Below the pieces are notes generated by a model that was not told where the DNA came from, made no database searches, and saw nothing but the letters and a program-made list of their open reading frames with translations. A program made the position numbers and the translations under genes. Of a DNA stretch of 64,000 nt, positions 57,880 through 64,000 are shown in pieces. The stretch is from an uncultured Alphaproteobacteria bacterium (GTDB taxonomy: Bacteria > Pseudomonadota > Alphaproteobacteria > UBA6615). The stretch covers positions 62,001 to 126,000 of the forward strand of contig CALSML010000020.1 of assembly GCA_943787445.1 (NCBI GenBank). Reading direction: 5' to 3'. Positions within the stretch are counted from its first letter, which is position 1. Every line of letters starts with the position of its first letter.

Positions 57880-59211
57880 CTAGTCCTTCTTCTTCAAGGC
57901 GCGGAAATTGCCGGCCCAGCCGGGTTTGTCCACCTGCGGTGCGCGCTCGATGGACAGCGCATCCTTTTCCACATCGCGGCCAATGGTGCTGCCCGCAGCA
58001 ACAATCGCGCCATCCCCGATGGTCACCGGGGCGACCAGAGCCGAATTGGAGCCGATGAAGGCCCCTGCTCCAATGGTTGTCCGGTATTTCCCGAAGCCGT
58101 CATAATTGCAGGTGATCGTGCCAGCACCGATATTCGAACGAGCCCCGATGGTGGCATCACCGATATAGGTCAGGTGATTGGCTTTCGCGCCTGCACCAAG
58201 TTCAGCGTTCTTGATTTCCACGAAATTGCCGACATGGGCTTCCACGCCAATCTGCGCGCCGGGGCGCAGTCGCGCATAAGGTCCGATCACAGCGCCGCTT
58301 TCCACTCTCGCCCCTTCCAGATGGCTGAAGGCCTTGATCTGCACATTGTCGGCCACCGTTACGCCCGGCCCGAAGACCACATTGGGCTGTACCACCACAT
58401 CCCGCCCCAGTTGCGTATCATGATGGAACCAGACCGTGGCCGGCTCGACCAGCGTCGCCCCATCCTCCATCGCCCGGGCTCGAAGCTCGTCCTGCACGAC
58501 AGCTTCCGCCACCGCCAGATCTTCGCGGGAGTTCACACCGAGCAATTCGTCTTCCTCACCTTCCACCACGGCTGCAGAATGACCCGCCGCGCAAGCGAGC
58601 CGGACCGTGTCAGTCAGATAGTACTCACCCTTGGAATTGTCGGTGTCGAGCTGATCGAGCAGTCCCAGCAAGTGTCGACCGTCAAAGGCCATGACCCCGG
58701 AATTGCACAGATTGACGTCGAGTTCTTCAGGGCTGGCATCACGGGCCTCGACAATGGCCGTCAGCGCACCACTGGCATCGGTGATCAGGCGTCCATACTG
58801 ATGAAAATGCGACGGCTGAAACCCGAGGACCGACACCGCCGCCCCGTCCGCACAGGCTGCCGCAGCATTGCGCATAGTCTCGGCGCGGACCAGCGGGGTG
58901 TCCCCATAGAGCACCAGCACCGTTCCCGCGAAGCCCTGCAATTCCGATGCGGCGGCCTTTACCGCGCCGCCGGTGCCGTCCCGGTCTGCCTGCACGCAGG
59001 TGGGGTGCGGCGCCACGGTCTTCGTGACCACATCCATATCGGGCCCGACCACCACCACAACCTTCGCAGGAGCGAGTTCGGACACCGTATCGAGCAGATG
59101 CGAAATCATCGGCCTCCCAGCGACAGCATGCATCACCTTGGGAAGGTCGGACTTCATCCTTGTGCCCTTGCCTGCGGCAAGGATGACAACGGCGATCGGG
59201 GTGTCGGTCAT
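57880..59211 (-). CDS. glmU: Bifunctional UDP-N-acetylglucosamine pyrophosphorylase / glucosamine-1-phosphate acetyltransferase
   Basis: A 443-residue two-domain enzyme. The N-terminal pyrophosphorylase starts with VVILAAGKGTRMKSDLPKVM and has LYGDTPLV. The C-terminal left-handed beta-helix acetyltransferase holds PYARLRPGAQIG, NFVEIKNAELG and THLTYIGDA-type sequence (NHLTYIGDATIG), then TITCNYDGFGKY. It makes UDP-GlcNAc from glucosamine-1-phosphate. It is followed directly by glmS. Confidence 0.97.
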   Translation of the reverse strand: MTDTPIAVVILAAGKGTRMKSDLPKVMHAVAGRPMISHLLDTVSELAPAKVVVVVGPDMDVVTKTVAPHPTCVQADRDGTGGAVKAAASELQGFAGTVLVLYGDTPLVRAETMRNAAAACADGAAVSVLGFQPSHFHQYGRLITDASGALTAIVEARDASPEELDVNLCNSGVMAFDGRHLLGLLDQLDTDNSKGEYYLTDTVRLACAAGHSAAVVEGEEDELLGVNSREDLAVAEAVVQDELRARAMEDGATLVEPATVWFHHDTQLGRDVVVQPNVVFGPGVTVADNVQIKAFSHLEGARVESGAVIGPYARLRPGAQIGVEAHVGNFVEIKNAELGAGAKANHLTYIGDATIGARSNIGAGTITCNYDGFGKYRTTIGAGAFIGSNSALVAPVTIGDGAIVAAGSTIGRDVEKDALSIERAPQVDKPGWAGNFRALKKKD

Positions 59212-59324
59212 TAGCGGAATTTGGTTTGTGAGCGTGCATGCGGATCACCCGCAGCTATGGCGCGGAAAATGCCACACCGGGCTGAATCGCACCAAGTCAC
59301 GAATTGTTCCCGATTGTTACGGGT

Positions 59325-60191
59325 TCATTCGGCATCCCCCGTACCAAAGACCAGCGCACCATCACCCTTCCGCGCGCGCACCAGATGGGCAAACCCCTTG
59401 CCCCAGGGCGTCGTCAGCTCCAGCCGCACCGGAACACGCCCGGCTGCAAGCCCGACCTGCGACAACCAGACATCCACGGTGAAATCCTGCAGCCGTTTCC
59501 GGTCAGGCTTGAACCCGGCGATGCGCTTGAAGGTCAGTTTGCAGCCCTCGGCCCGCCCGGAAAAAGGGGCATAAGCGCTCGGCTTCAGATCGCGGGGCGA
59601 AAGTACGGTCATATTGGCATCGTAGCGGCGACGGCCGTCATAGATCGCGGTCTGCGGACGGCAGGTCCCCTCGATCGCACTGGTCAACACCAGCGCCGTC
59701 ACGCCGCTGGTCGGGTCCACCGCACCGGCCCGCATCGCAGGCGTGACCTTCTTCATATCCTCTTCGCTATAGGGTGGCACCGCACTGACCTTCTGCGCGA
59801 CCCCATCCTCGTACTCTATGGCCACGACACGTTCGTTGCCGCGCCAGACATTGGCTGTGCGGTAACGTCTGGGGACGATCTCGCCATCGCGCCAGGCTCC
59901 CGTGCTGGTCGCATCGAACCGCCAGTTGAACAGCGCGCCGATGATCCCGGAGGTTTCCATCGTAACCCGTGTGTCGTAGCGCGGCGGCATCGTGTCGTCA
60001 GCGGCAATGTCCCCCGCTATGTCGACGATAAAATCGAGTTGCAAGGCGCGAAACCCGCCCGAATAGATATCATAGGTCAGCGAAAACCCGTCCGCCCCGT
60101 CGCCTGACTGCGCCGGTGCCGAGGTGATGCCGGCCAGCAGAACGGCTGCGGACACAACCGCAGAAACTCCCGACGAAAACCCGCGTGACAT
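59325..60191 (-). CDS. Exported DUF3108 protein
   Basis: About 288 residues. The ATG ending at 60191 (MSRGFSSGVSAVVSAAVLLA) gives a good signal peptide with a likely cut after APA near residue 28. The mature protein has the DUF3108 pattern: FSLTYDIYSGGFRALQLDFI, then a beta-rich body, and KGFAHLVRARKGDGALVFG near the end. DUF3108 proteins are thought to sit in the periplasm or outer membrane; the role is unknown. It is on the glmU strand but about 110 bases upstream of it. Confidence 0.85.
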   Translation of the reverse strand: MSRGFSSGVSAVVSAAVLLAGITSAPAQSGDGADGFSLTYDIYSGGFRALQLDFIVDIAGDIAADDTMPPRYDTRVTMETSGIIGALFNWRFDATSTGAWRDGEIVPRRYRTANVWRGNERVVAIEYEDGVAQKVSAVPPYSEEDMKKVTPAMRAGAVDPTSGVTALVLTSAIEGTCRPQTAIYDGRRRYDANMTVLSPRDLKPSAYAPFSGRAEGCKLTFKRIAGFKPDRKRLQDFTVDVWLSQVGLAAGRVPVRLELTTPWGKGFAHLVRARKGDGALVFGTGDAE

Positions 60192-60268
60192 GGGACAACT
60201 CCGTGATCTCGAGCACACCAATTAGTCTCGCTGACAATAACGGCGAATTCGTGGTCATGTCGTGCAAC

Positions 60269-60298
60269 TTGACTTGATCGAACCAGACACCCTATTAG
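60269..60298 (+). promoter_or_regulatory. Probable sigma-70 promoter for tRNA-Val
   Basis: TTGACT at 60269-60274 and TATTAG at 60293-60298 with 18 bases between. The tRNA starts 20 bases after the second box, as expected for a tRNA promoter. Confidence 0.5.
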
Positions 60299-60317
60299 GA
60301 CCGCTGTCCTATGGGAC

Positions 60318-60392
60318 GGGCGCGTAGCTCAGCGGGAGAGCACTGCCTTCACACGGCAGGGGTCACAGGTTCAATCCCTGTCGCGCCCACCA
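60318..60392 (+). tRNA. tRNA-Val (anticodon CAC)
   Basis: A full cloverleaf of 75 bases including the encoded CCA. The acceptor is GGGCGCG with CGCGCCC, the anticodon arm CTGCC-TTCACAC-GGCAG gives CAC, and the T-loop holds GGTTCAATCCC. It reads GUG. A tyrosine recombinase gene follows about 115 bases downstream, so its 3' end is a likely attachment site. Confidence 0.95.
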
Positions 60393-60508
60393 TTTCGGAT
60401 GCAACGTATCTGACTTAGTTACAACGGCTTACCGCTAATTAAGCGGCAGAGTCACGACCGGGTTTCCAGCAACAAAACCGCTCTTGTTCCAATCCTGTGC
60501 CACAGGAG

Positions 60509-61484
60509 ATGGAATTGGCGACGTTTATGAAGCGCAATGGCCGCTATACGGCGCGTGTCAGGCGCAGCGGACACCCAACGCAGACAAAAACATTCGACAG
60601 GCTAACGGACGCTCGGCGATGGGCAACCAAGACCGAGCATCTGATAGACGCCGGGAATGTTATCTCCCAAGACTGCACACTCAATCAGCTGCTCACACGC
60701 TATGCGGCGGAAGTGACCCCTCATAAGCGAGGTGCAAAAGTCGAAACCTATCGGCTCGGCGTCATACAGCGGCATTCAATCTGTGACCTTTGGCTATCAA
60801 AGCTAAACTCTTCCCATATCGCGCGTTATCGAGACGAACGACTATTGAATGCTGCCCCAGCAACAGTGGCTCGTGAGCTATCGATCATCAGCCATGCCAT
60901 CCGCATTGCGATGTCGGAGTGGGGCTTCAACCTCCCCGGTAACCCAGCAGCCAATCTCAGAAAGCCGCCGCAGCCGAAAGGTCGAACCCGAAGGCTGGAG
61001 GGAGACGAAGAGGCCCGTCTGATGGTGTCGTGTCAGGCCTCATCGAATCCATTTCTTCAGCCGCTCGTTGTCCTGGCCATTGAGACGGCGATGCGCAGAG
61101 GTGAGTTACTCAGTCTTCGCTGGGACCATGTCCAGCTCGACAAAAGCTACGTCCATCTGCCCATGACGAAAAATGGTGACAGCAGGGATGTCCCGTTGTC
61201 GCCACTGGCACGACAAACCATCGAGGCACTGCCAAGGAGCCTGAGCTGGTGTCGTCATACCGGTCCACCCCGAGGCACTAAAGGGCCTTTGGAACAGAGC
61301 AACCCGCAGGGCCGACATTACAGACCTTCGGTTCCATGACCTCAGACATGAAGCGACAACACGGTTCTTCGAGAAGGGGCTAGGCGTGATGGAGGTGGCA
61401 GCGATCACGGGTCACAAGGACCTCAGGATGCTGCAGCGGTACGTCCAGCTGAGACCTGAGGACCTTGCCCAAAAGCTTTGTTAG
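60509..61484 (+). pseudogene. Tyrosine recombinase (integrase), one frameshift
   Basis: A phage-type integrase. The N-terminal part (MKRNGRYTARVRRSGHPTQT) resembles an arm-binding domain; the core-binding region includes LNQLLTRYAAEVTPHKRG. The catalytic residues are Arg in TAMRRGELLSLRW, His-x-x-Arg in FHDLRHEATT, His in ITGHKD and the nucleophile Tyr in MLQRYVQL. The first 250 residues and the last 75 lie in different frames; one extra T near 61247 (SLS-GVVIPVHPEAL if removed) accounts for it. The start is uncertain (ATG 60509, GTG 60497 or ATG 60527). With tRNA-Val upstream, it probably inserted the DNA that follows. Confidence 0.82.
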
Positions 61485-61533
61485 TTCGATAACAGCCTAA
61501 TGGGAGGCCCTATTCGAACTAGCGACAGGAAAA

Positions 61534-61935
61534 CTACTCGACTGCTGATCCTTCTCGCTGGATCGCCAACCATACCTTTGTGTTACGGCCGACTTTAACG
61601 GGGACAACACGCCAATGCATGATGAACGGGGTTCCGTTCTTCTTGTAGTTGATCGCTCGGCCCTCGAAGGGCTTTCCATCTGTCAGAGCCTTACGGAGAC
61701 GATCCAACACCTTTTTATCAGTAGCCGCACCTTGCAGAATGCGAGGGGTTTTCCCGATCACTTCTTTCGTTGAATAACCGGTCAGAGCATTAAAGCCCTT
61801 GTTGGCGTACAAGATTTTTCCAGCCTTGGTTGAGTCCGTGACCAGAATTGAATCAAAGCTGTTATCCAGCAGCGCCTTAAGGGTCGTGAGGCTTAGATCG
61901 CCCCCAGAAAGTACTTCAGTCAGTGAATCGGCCAT
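61534..61935 (-). CDS. Single PAS-domain protein, LOV-like without the Cys
   Basis: A 133-residue protein from the ATG ending at 61935 (MADSLTEVLSGG); the frame is open to 62049 but the extra part is AT-rich and not conserved-looking. The PAS/LOV-like core reads SILVTDSTKAGKILYANKGF, then ALTGYSTKEVIGKTPRILQG, which matches the LOV motif GRNCRFLQG except that the flavin-binding Cys is replaced (TPRILQG). It could bind another ligand or act only in protein contacts. It has no output domain. Reverse strand within the putative element. Confidence 0.75.
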   Translation of the reverse strand: MADSLTEVLSGGDLSLTTLKALLDNSFDSILVTDSTKAGKILYANKGFNALTGYSTKEVIGKTPRILQGAATDKKVLDRLRKALTDGKPFEGRAINYKKNGTPFIMHWRVVPVKVGRNTKVWLAIQREGSAVE

Positions 61936-62100
61936 ATTATTTTCGGCTCCCTTATGTGATAATTCACAAAAATTAGAGAACAATTTATAATCCAAAAAAC
62001 TGAAAATAACATCTTTTCTGATAAATTTTTCTGTTTGGAATTTTATCAAAAATATCCTACTGACGTTTAGTTTTGATCTTAGACTTATGAAGGGGCAGAA

Positions 62101-62364
62101 ATGTCAGATTTGACCAAAGGCGAAATTCGCAAACTAAACGCTTTGAAGAAATCAATAGGCGACAAATTAGGACAAAAGGCATTCGATGAATGGCGGAAGG
62201 CCAATTCCAAATCAGAAAATTCGGATAAAGTTGCGGATAGAATTGTAAGTATACTCTCTTCGGCCGAAGACATTGAATCACTCAACTTAGGCGCAAAGGG
62301 CTATACTATTTACAAGTCTCGTGGTCGAGGAGGAAAGGGGATTAAGGCGGTCAAGAACACTTGA
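62101..62364 (+). CDS. Small basic hypothetical protein
   Basis: An 87-residue frame, ATG at 62101 preceded by AAGGGGCAG. It is AT-rich, Lys-rich and mostly helical (LTKGEIRKLNALKKSIGDKL, KVADRIVSILSSAEDIESL), ending in a basic Gly-rich tail (SRGRGGKGIKAVKN) that could bind nucleic acid. No family is recognised. Its base composition differs from the chromosome core, consistent with acquired DNA. Its 3' end overlaps by about 55 bases the frame of the truncated gene on the other strand. Confidence 0.55.
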   Translation: MSDLTKGEIRKLNALKKSIGDKLGQKAFDEWRKANSKSENSDKVADRIVSILSSAEDIESLNLGAKGYTIYKSRGRGGKGIKAVKNT

Positions 62365-62648
62365 TGCTGAGTTGCAATATGGAACCGGCTCAATAGAGTT
62401 CCATAAAATAACCAAATCAAAATATTTATAAGCCTGTAGAGGCCCATATCGCCGGGAGACATTGCGCCGTCCCGCATCAGATGGTCATCGAACCAGATGC
62501 GTCGGCCAAATACCGAGTGGTTGTCTGATGCAAACTCGTCCCATCCACCATCGTAGACGGCCTCTATGCGGTCACGGGGAATGATGAGGTTGATGAAACC
62601 GACATCAGCGAGGCTAAGCCGCAATCTCAGCGCGGCCGACAATCTCAC
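62310..62648 (-). pseudogene. Truncated homologue of the 62614-63000 gene
   Basis: The first 60 residues (FINLIIPRDRIEAVYDGGWD, then GRRIWFDDHLMRDGAMSPGD) are clearly the same family as the next gene (FLNLVIPIKKIEQHYEGGWE, GRRIWFDDHLVRDGAKDPKD). After MGLYRLINIL the similarity stops and the frame runs into AT-rich sequence. The protein has therefore lost most of its C-terminal half. It starts inside the 3' end of the neighbour, overlapping it by 35 bases. The pair shows a tandem duplication with one copy decaying. Confidence 0.55.
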
Positions 62649-63000
62649 CCGGCGGATGCCCCTTTAGTGATGCCGACCACCCGTTCGGTGAGAGCTGAAC
62701 CCAGTTACAGGGCAGTGTAGGCGCGTTGAAGATGGACGCGATAACGCAACAGTCGACCCAGCGCGGCTTCCCGTTGGTCTCCTCGATGGTCCTGAGGCCA
62801 ATGTCGACCCACTCATCGATCAATATGCTCATATCCTTGGGGTCCTTTGCGCCATCTCGTACCAGGTGATCATCGAACCAGATGCGCCTACCGATGAGGT
62901 GCTGGTGGTCGTCCAGGTACTGTTCCCAGCCTCCCTCGTAATGCTGCTCGATCTTCTTGATCGGGATAACGAGGTTCAGAAACTCCAGTGCGACGGCCAT
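62614..63000 (-). CDS. Unknown protein with GRRIWFDDHLxRDGA motif
   Basis: A 128-residue soluble protein preceded by a strong ribosome site (AGGAGG). The N-terminal half carries the motif shared with its truncated homologue, GRRIWFDDHLVRDGAKDPKD. The second half (DEWVDIGLRTIEETNGKPRW, NAPTLPCNWVQLSPNGWSA) has conserved-looking Trp and Pro residues. No known family is recognised. Position within the putative integrated element and duplication suggest an accessory, perhaps immunity- or effector-type, gene set; that is a guess. Confidence 0.6.
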   Translation of the reverse strand: MAVALEFLNLVIPIKKIEQHYEGGWEQYLDDHQHLIGRRIWFDDHLVRDGAKDPKDMSILIDEWVDIGLRTIEETNGKPRWVDCCVIASIFNAPTLPCNWVQLSPNGWSASLKGHPPGEIVGRAEIAA

Positions 63001-63053
63001 ATGCTTATCCTCCTGGTCAGGTGCGTTCTACGGTCTGGCTTCCCCGGCATATC

Positions 63054-63479
63054 TCAGATGCCTTGCTGATCGTCTTGCCGAAGCCATCCAATGCCCAAGC
63101 TGTTGTTGGTGATGTCGAAGTAGGCCTCAGGGACGATCCCGTTGCCCTCCAGCATGACCAGAGATGCGGATTTGCCGTCCATCCAGAGCTTCCAGTAATC
63201 CACGGGAAGGAAGCCAAAGGTCATCAGGGCACGATGCCCCGCAAGGAATGGCGAAGCGGCGACCACAGTGCCTCCGGCAGTTGTGGTGCTGTCCTCCTTA
63301 TCGACAACGTTTGGTTCATCGACGGCGAACTCGAAGCCAATCACCTTGCCCTCCAGACCTACAAAGTTGGGATTACGCTCCACGCTGTAGAAGGACGTGA
63401 TCATCTCAGCCTGATCACAGTCGTCTTTTGGGTTTAGCCGGAACATAAGCCGGTCACCATGCGTGATCTGCCCCGGCAT
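63054..63479 (-). CDS. Unknown small protein
   Basis: A 141-residue frame starting at the ATG ending at 63479, which overlaps the previous gene by 26 bases; an ATG ending at 63446 (MFRLNPKDDCDQAEM) would avoid that. It is beta-rich with TAGGTVVAASPFLAGHRALM in the middle and YFDITNNSLGIGWLRQ near the end. No signal peptide or membrane helix. Not assigned to a family. Same strand and close spacing as its neighbours suggest an operon. Confidence 0.5.
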   Translation of the reverse strand: MPGQITHGDRLMFRLNPKDDCDQAEMITSFYSVERNPNFVGLEGKVIGFEFAVDEPNVVDKEDSTTTAGGTVVAASPFLAGHRALMTFGFLPVDYWKLWMDGKSASLVMLEGNGIVPEAYFDITNNSLGIGWLRQDDQQGI

Positions 63480-64000
63480 GCGTGACCATGATCATTGTCT
63501 CACCGAAAAACTCTATCTCCCAACCATCCACTTTCTCGGAAACATCTTCCTCAGTGGCTTCGATGCTTTCATAGTTGAACGCCAACCGGCTGAACCGCCC
63601 ACTCCACCAATCTCCAAAGCGTTGGGCTACCGCCTGGCTCATGAAGGGTGACGGTTGTAGTTGGGTAGCAGCGCTAACCAGGGTAGGCTCAACAAGCCCC
63701 GCCTTATGATCGGCAAGGCACTGCAGTTGGGCCTCTGAAGCTGCCTCCGGGAAATACCGAAGATCCCAGGAGTTCTCCGGATTTTTGAAGTAGGCCGCTA
63801 CAGGCGGAGCATCGTCTGACACGCTCAGCTTCAGGCTGAGGCCGTCGAGCTTACTGATCCAGTTGTTCACCTTATCGAAGCCAAGGGATATGAGGGCCAC
63901 CTTGAAGGCACCCATATCGCTGACTGCGACGATCTTGGCATCGATTGTTTCGATTGTGTCGGTATCGACCCCAATAAACCCCGTAATGGCTTTATAGAGT
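63454..64000 (-). CDS. Unknown protein, N-terminus beyond the window
   Basis: The frame is open from the right window edge (LYKAITGFIGVDTDTIETID, then AKIVAVSDMGAFKVALISLG) to the stop at 63454, so the 153-residue version starting at 63915 is probably too short. Content includes WISKLDGLSLKLSVSDDAPP and QRFGDWWSGRFSRLAFNYES, and the protein ends in VTHAGADHAW. It is soluble, with no family recognised. It lies upstream of, and overlaps by 26 bases, the gene at 63054. Confidence 0.5.
   Translation of the reverse strand, partial: LYKAITGFIGVDTDTIETIDAKIVAVSDMGAFKVALISLGFDKVNNWISKLDGLSLKLSVSDDAPPVAAYFKNPENSWDLRYFPEAASEAQLQCLADHKAGLVEPTLVSAATQLQPSPFMSQAVAQRFGDWWSGRFSRLAFNYESIEATEEDVSEKVDGWEIEFFGETMIMVTHAGADHAW

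Noticed and set aside
1-64000. CRISPR arrays, rRNA genes, riboswitches
   Set aside because: No regularly spaced repeats, rRNA segments or recognisable riboswitch cores were seen on either strand.

Overview
The window looks like the chromosome of a free-living, high-GC alphaproteobacterium, probably near Rhodospirillales (inferred, no search run). Signs are the F-ATPase zeta subunit family (DUF1476), DUF1491, the purC-purS-purQ-purL-bolA-grxD order, citramalate synthase, class II DAHP synthase and the general style of the proteins. It is mostly single-copy housekeeping and catabolic genes, with accessory DNA at both ends.

Layout. 1-1.1 kb: a broken Sel1/ankyrin gene that runs into the truncated 3' end of a convergent exported protein. 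1.1-8.4 kb: nadK, a broken aspartoacylase-like gene, an AbrB-type membrane protein, glyoxalase II, then a reverse-strand run with a haloalkane dehalogenase, quinone reductase, VOC protein, DUF938 methyltransferase and ChaC-like cyclotransferase. 8.5-16.6 kb: a catabolic cluster (hydroxyisobutyrate-dehydrogenase-like protein, amidohydrolase, class III aminotransferase, two amidases, a DMT permease, pncC). 16.7-24.3 kb: OmpA-type lipoprotein, a broken amidohydrolase, a broken cyclic-nucleotide-binding protein, tRNA-Leu(TAA), a CinA-like protein, sfsA, map, radC, an aldolase. 24.4-34.1 kb: purine synthesis (purB; purC-S-Q-L) with bolA and grxD. 35-37 kb: two tandem exported peroxiredoxin-like genes. 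37-51.8 kb: rpsD, trmJ, cimA, cysS, nadE, pncB, DAHP synthase, glutathione reductase. 52-60.2 kb: two TauE/SafE permeases, a wrecked acetolactate synthase, glmS, glmU, a DUF3108 protein. 60.3-64 kb: tRNA-Val(CAC) followed by a tyrosine recombinase, a PAS protein and small unknown genes, which looks like an integrated element running off the window.

The most interesting signal is the second peroxiredoxin-like gene (36405-36975). It has an in-frame TGA exactly where the family has the first Cys of its W-C-P-Y-C motif, and a hairpin 16 nt downstream that fits the bacterial SECIS rules, so it is a candidate selenoprotein with a U-x-x-C redox site. The gene just upstream is a homologue whose matching codon is TAA, with two further in-frame TAA codons.

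About fifteen genes carry single-base frameshifts or in-frame stops while the surrounding protein stays conserved. Because one of them is nadE, normally essential, some of these are probably sequence or assembly errors. The acetolactate synthase (six lesions), the first peroxiredoxin and the ankyrin gene look more like true decay. Raw-read inspection would separate the two.
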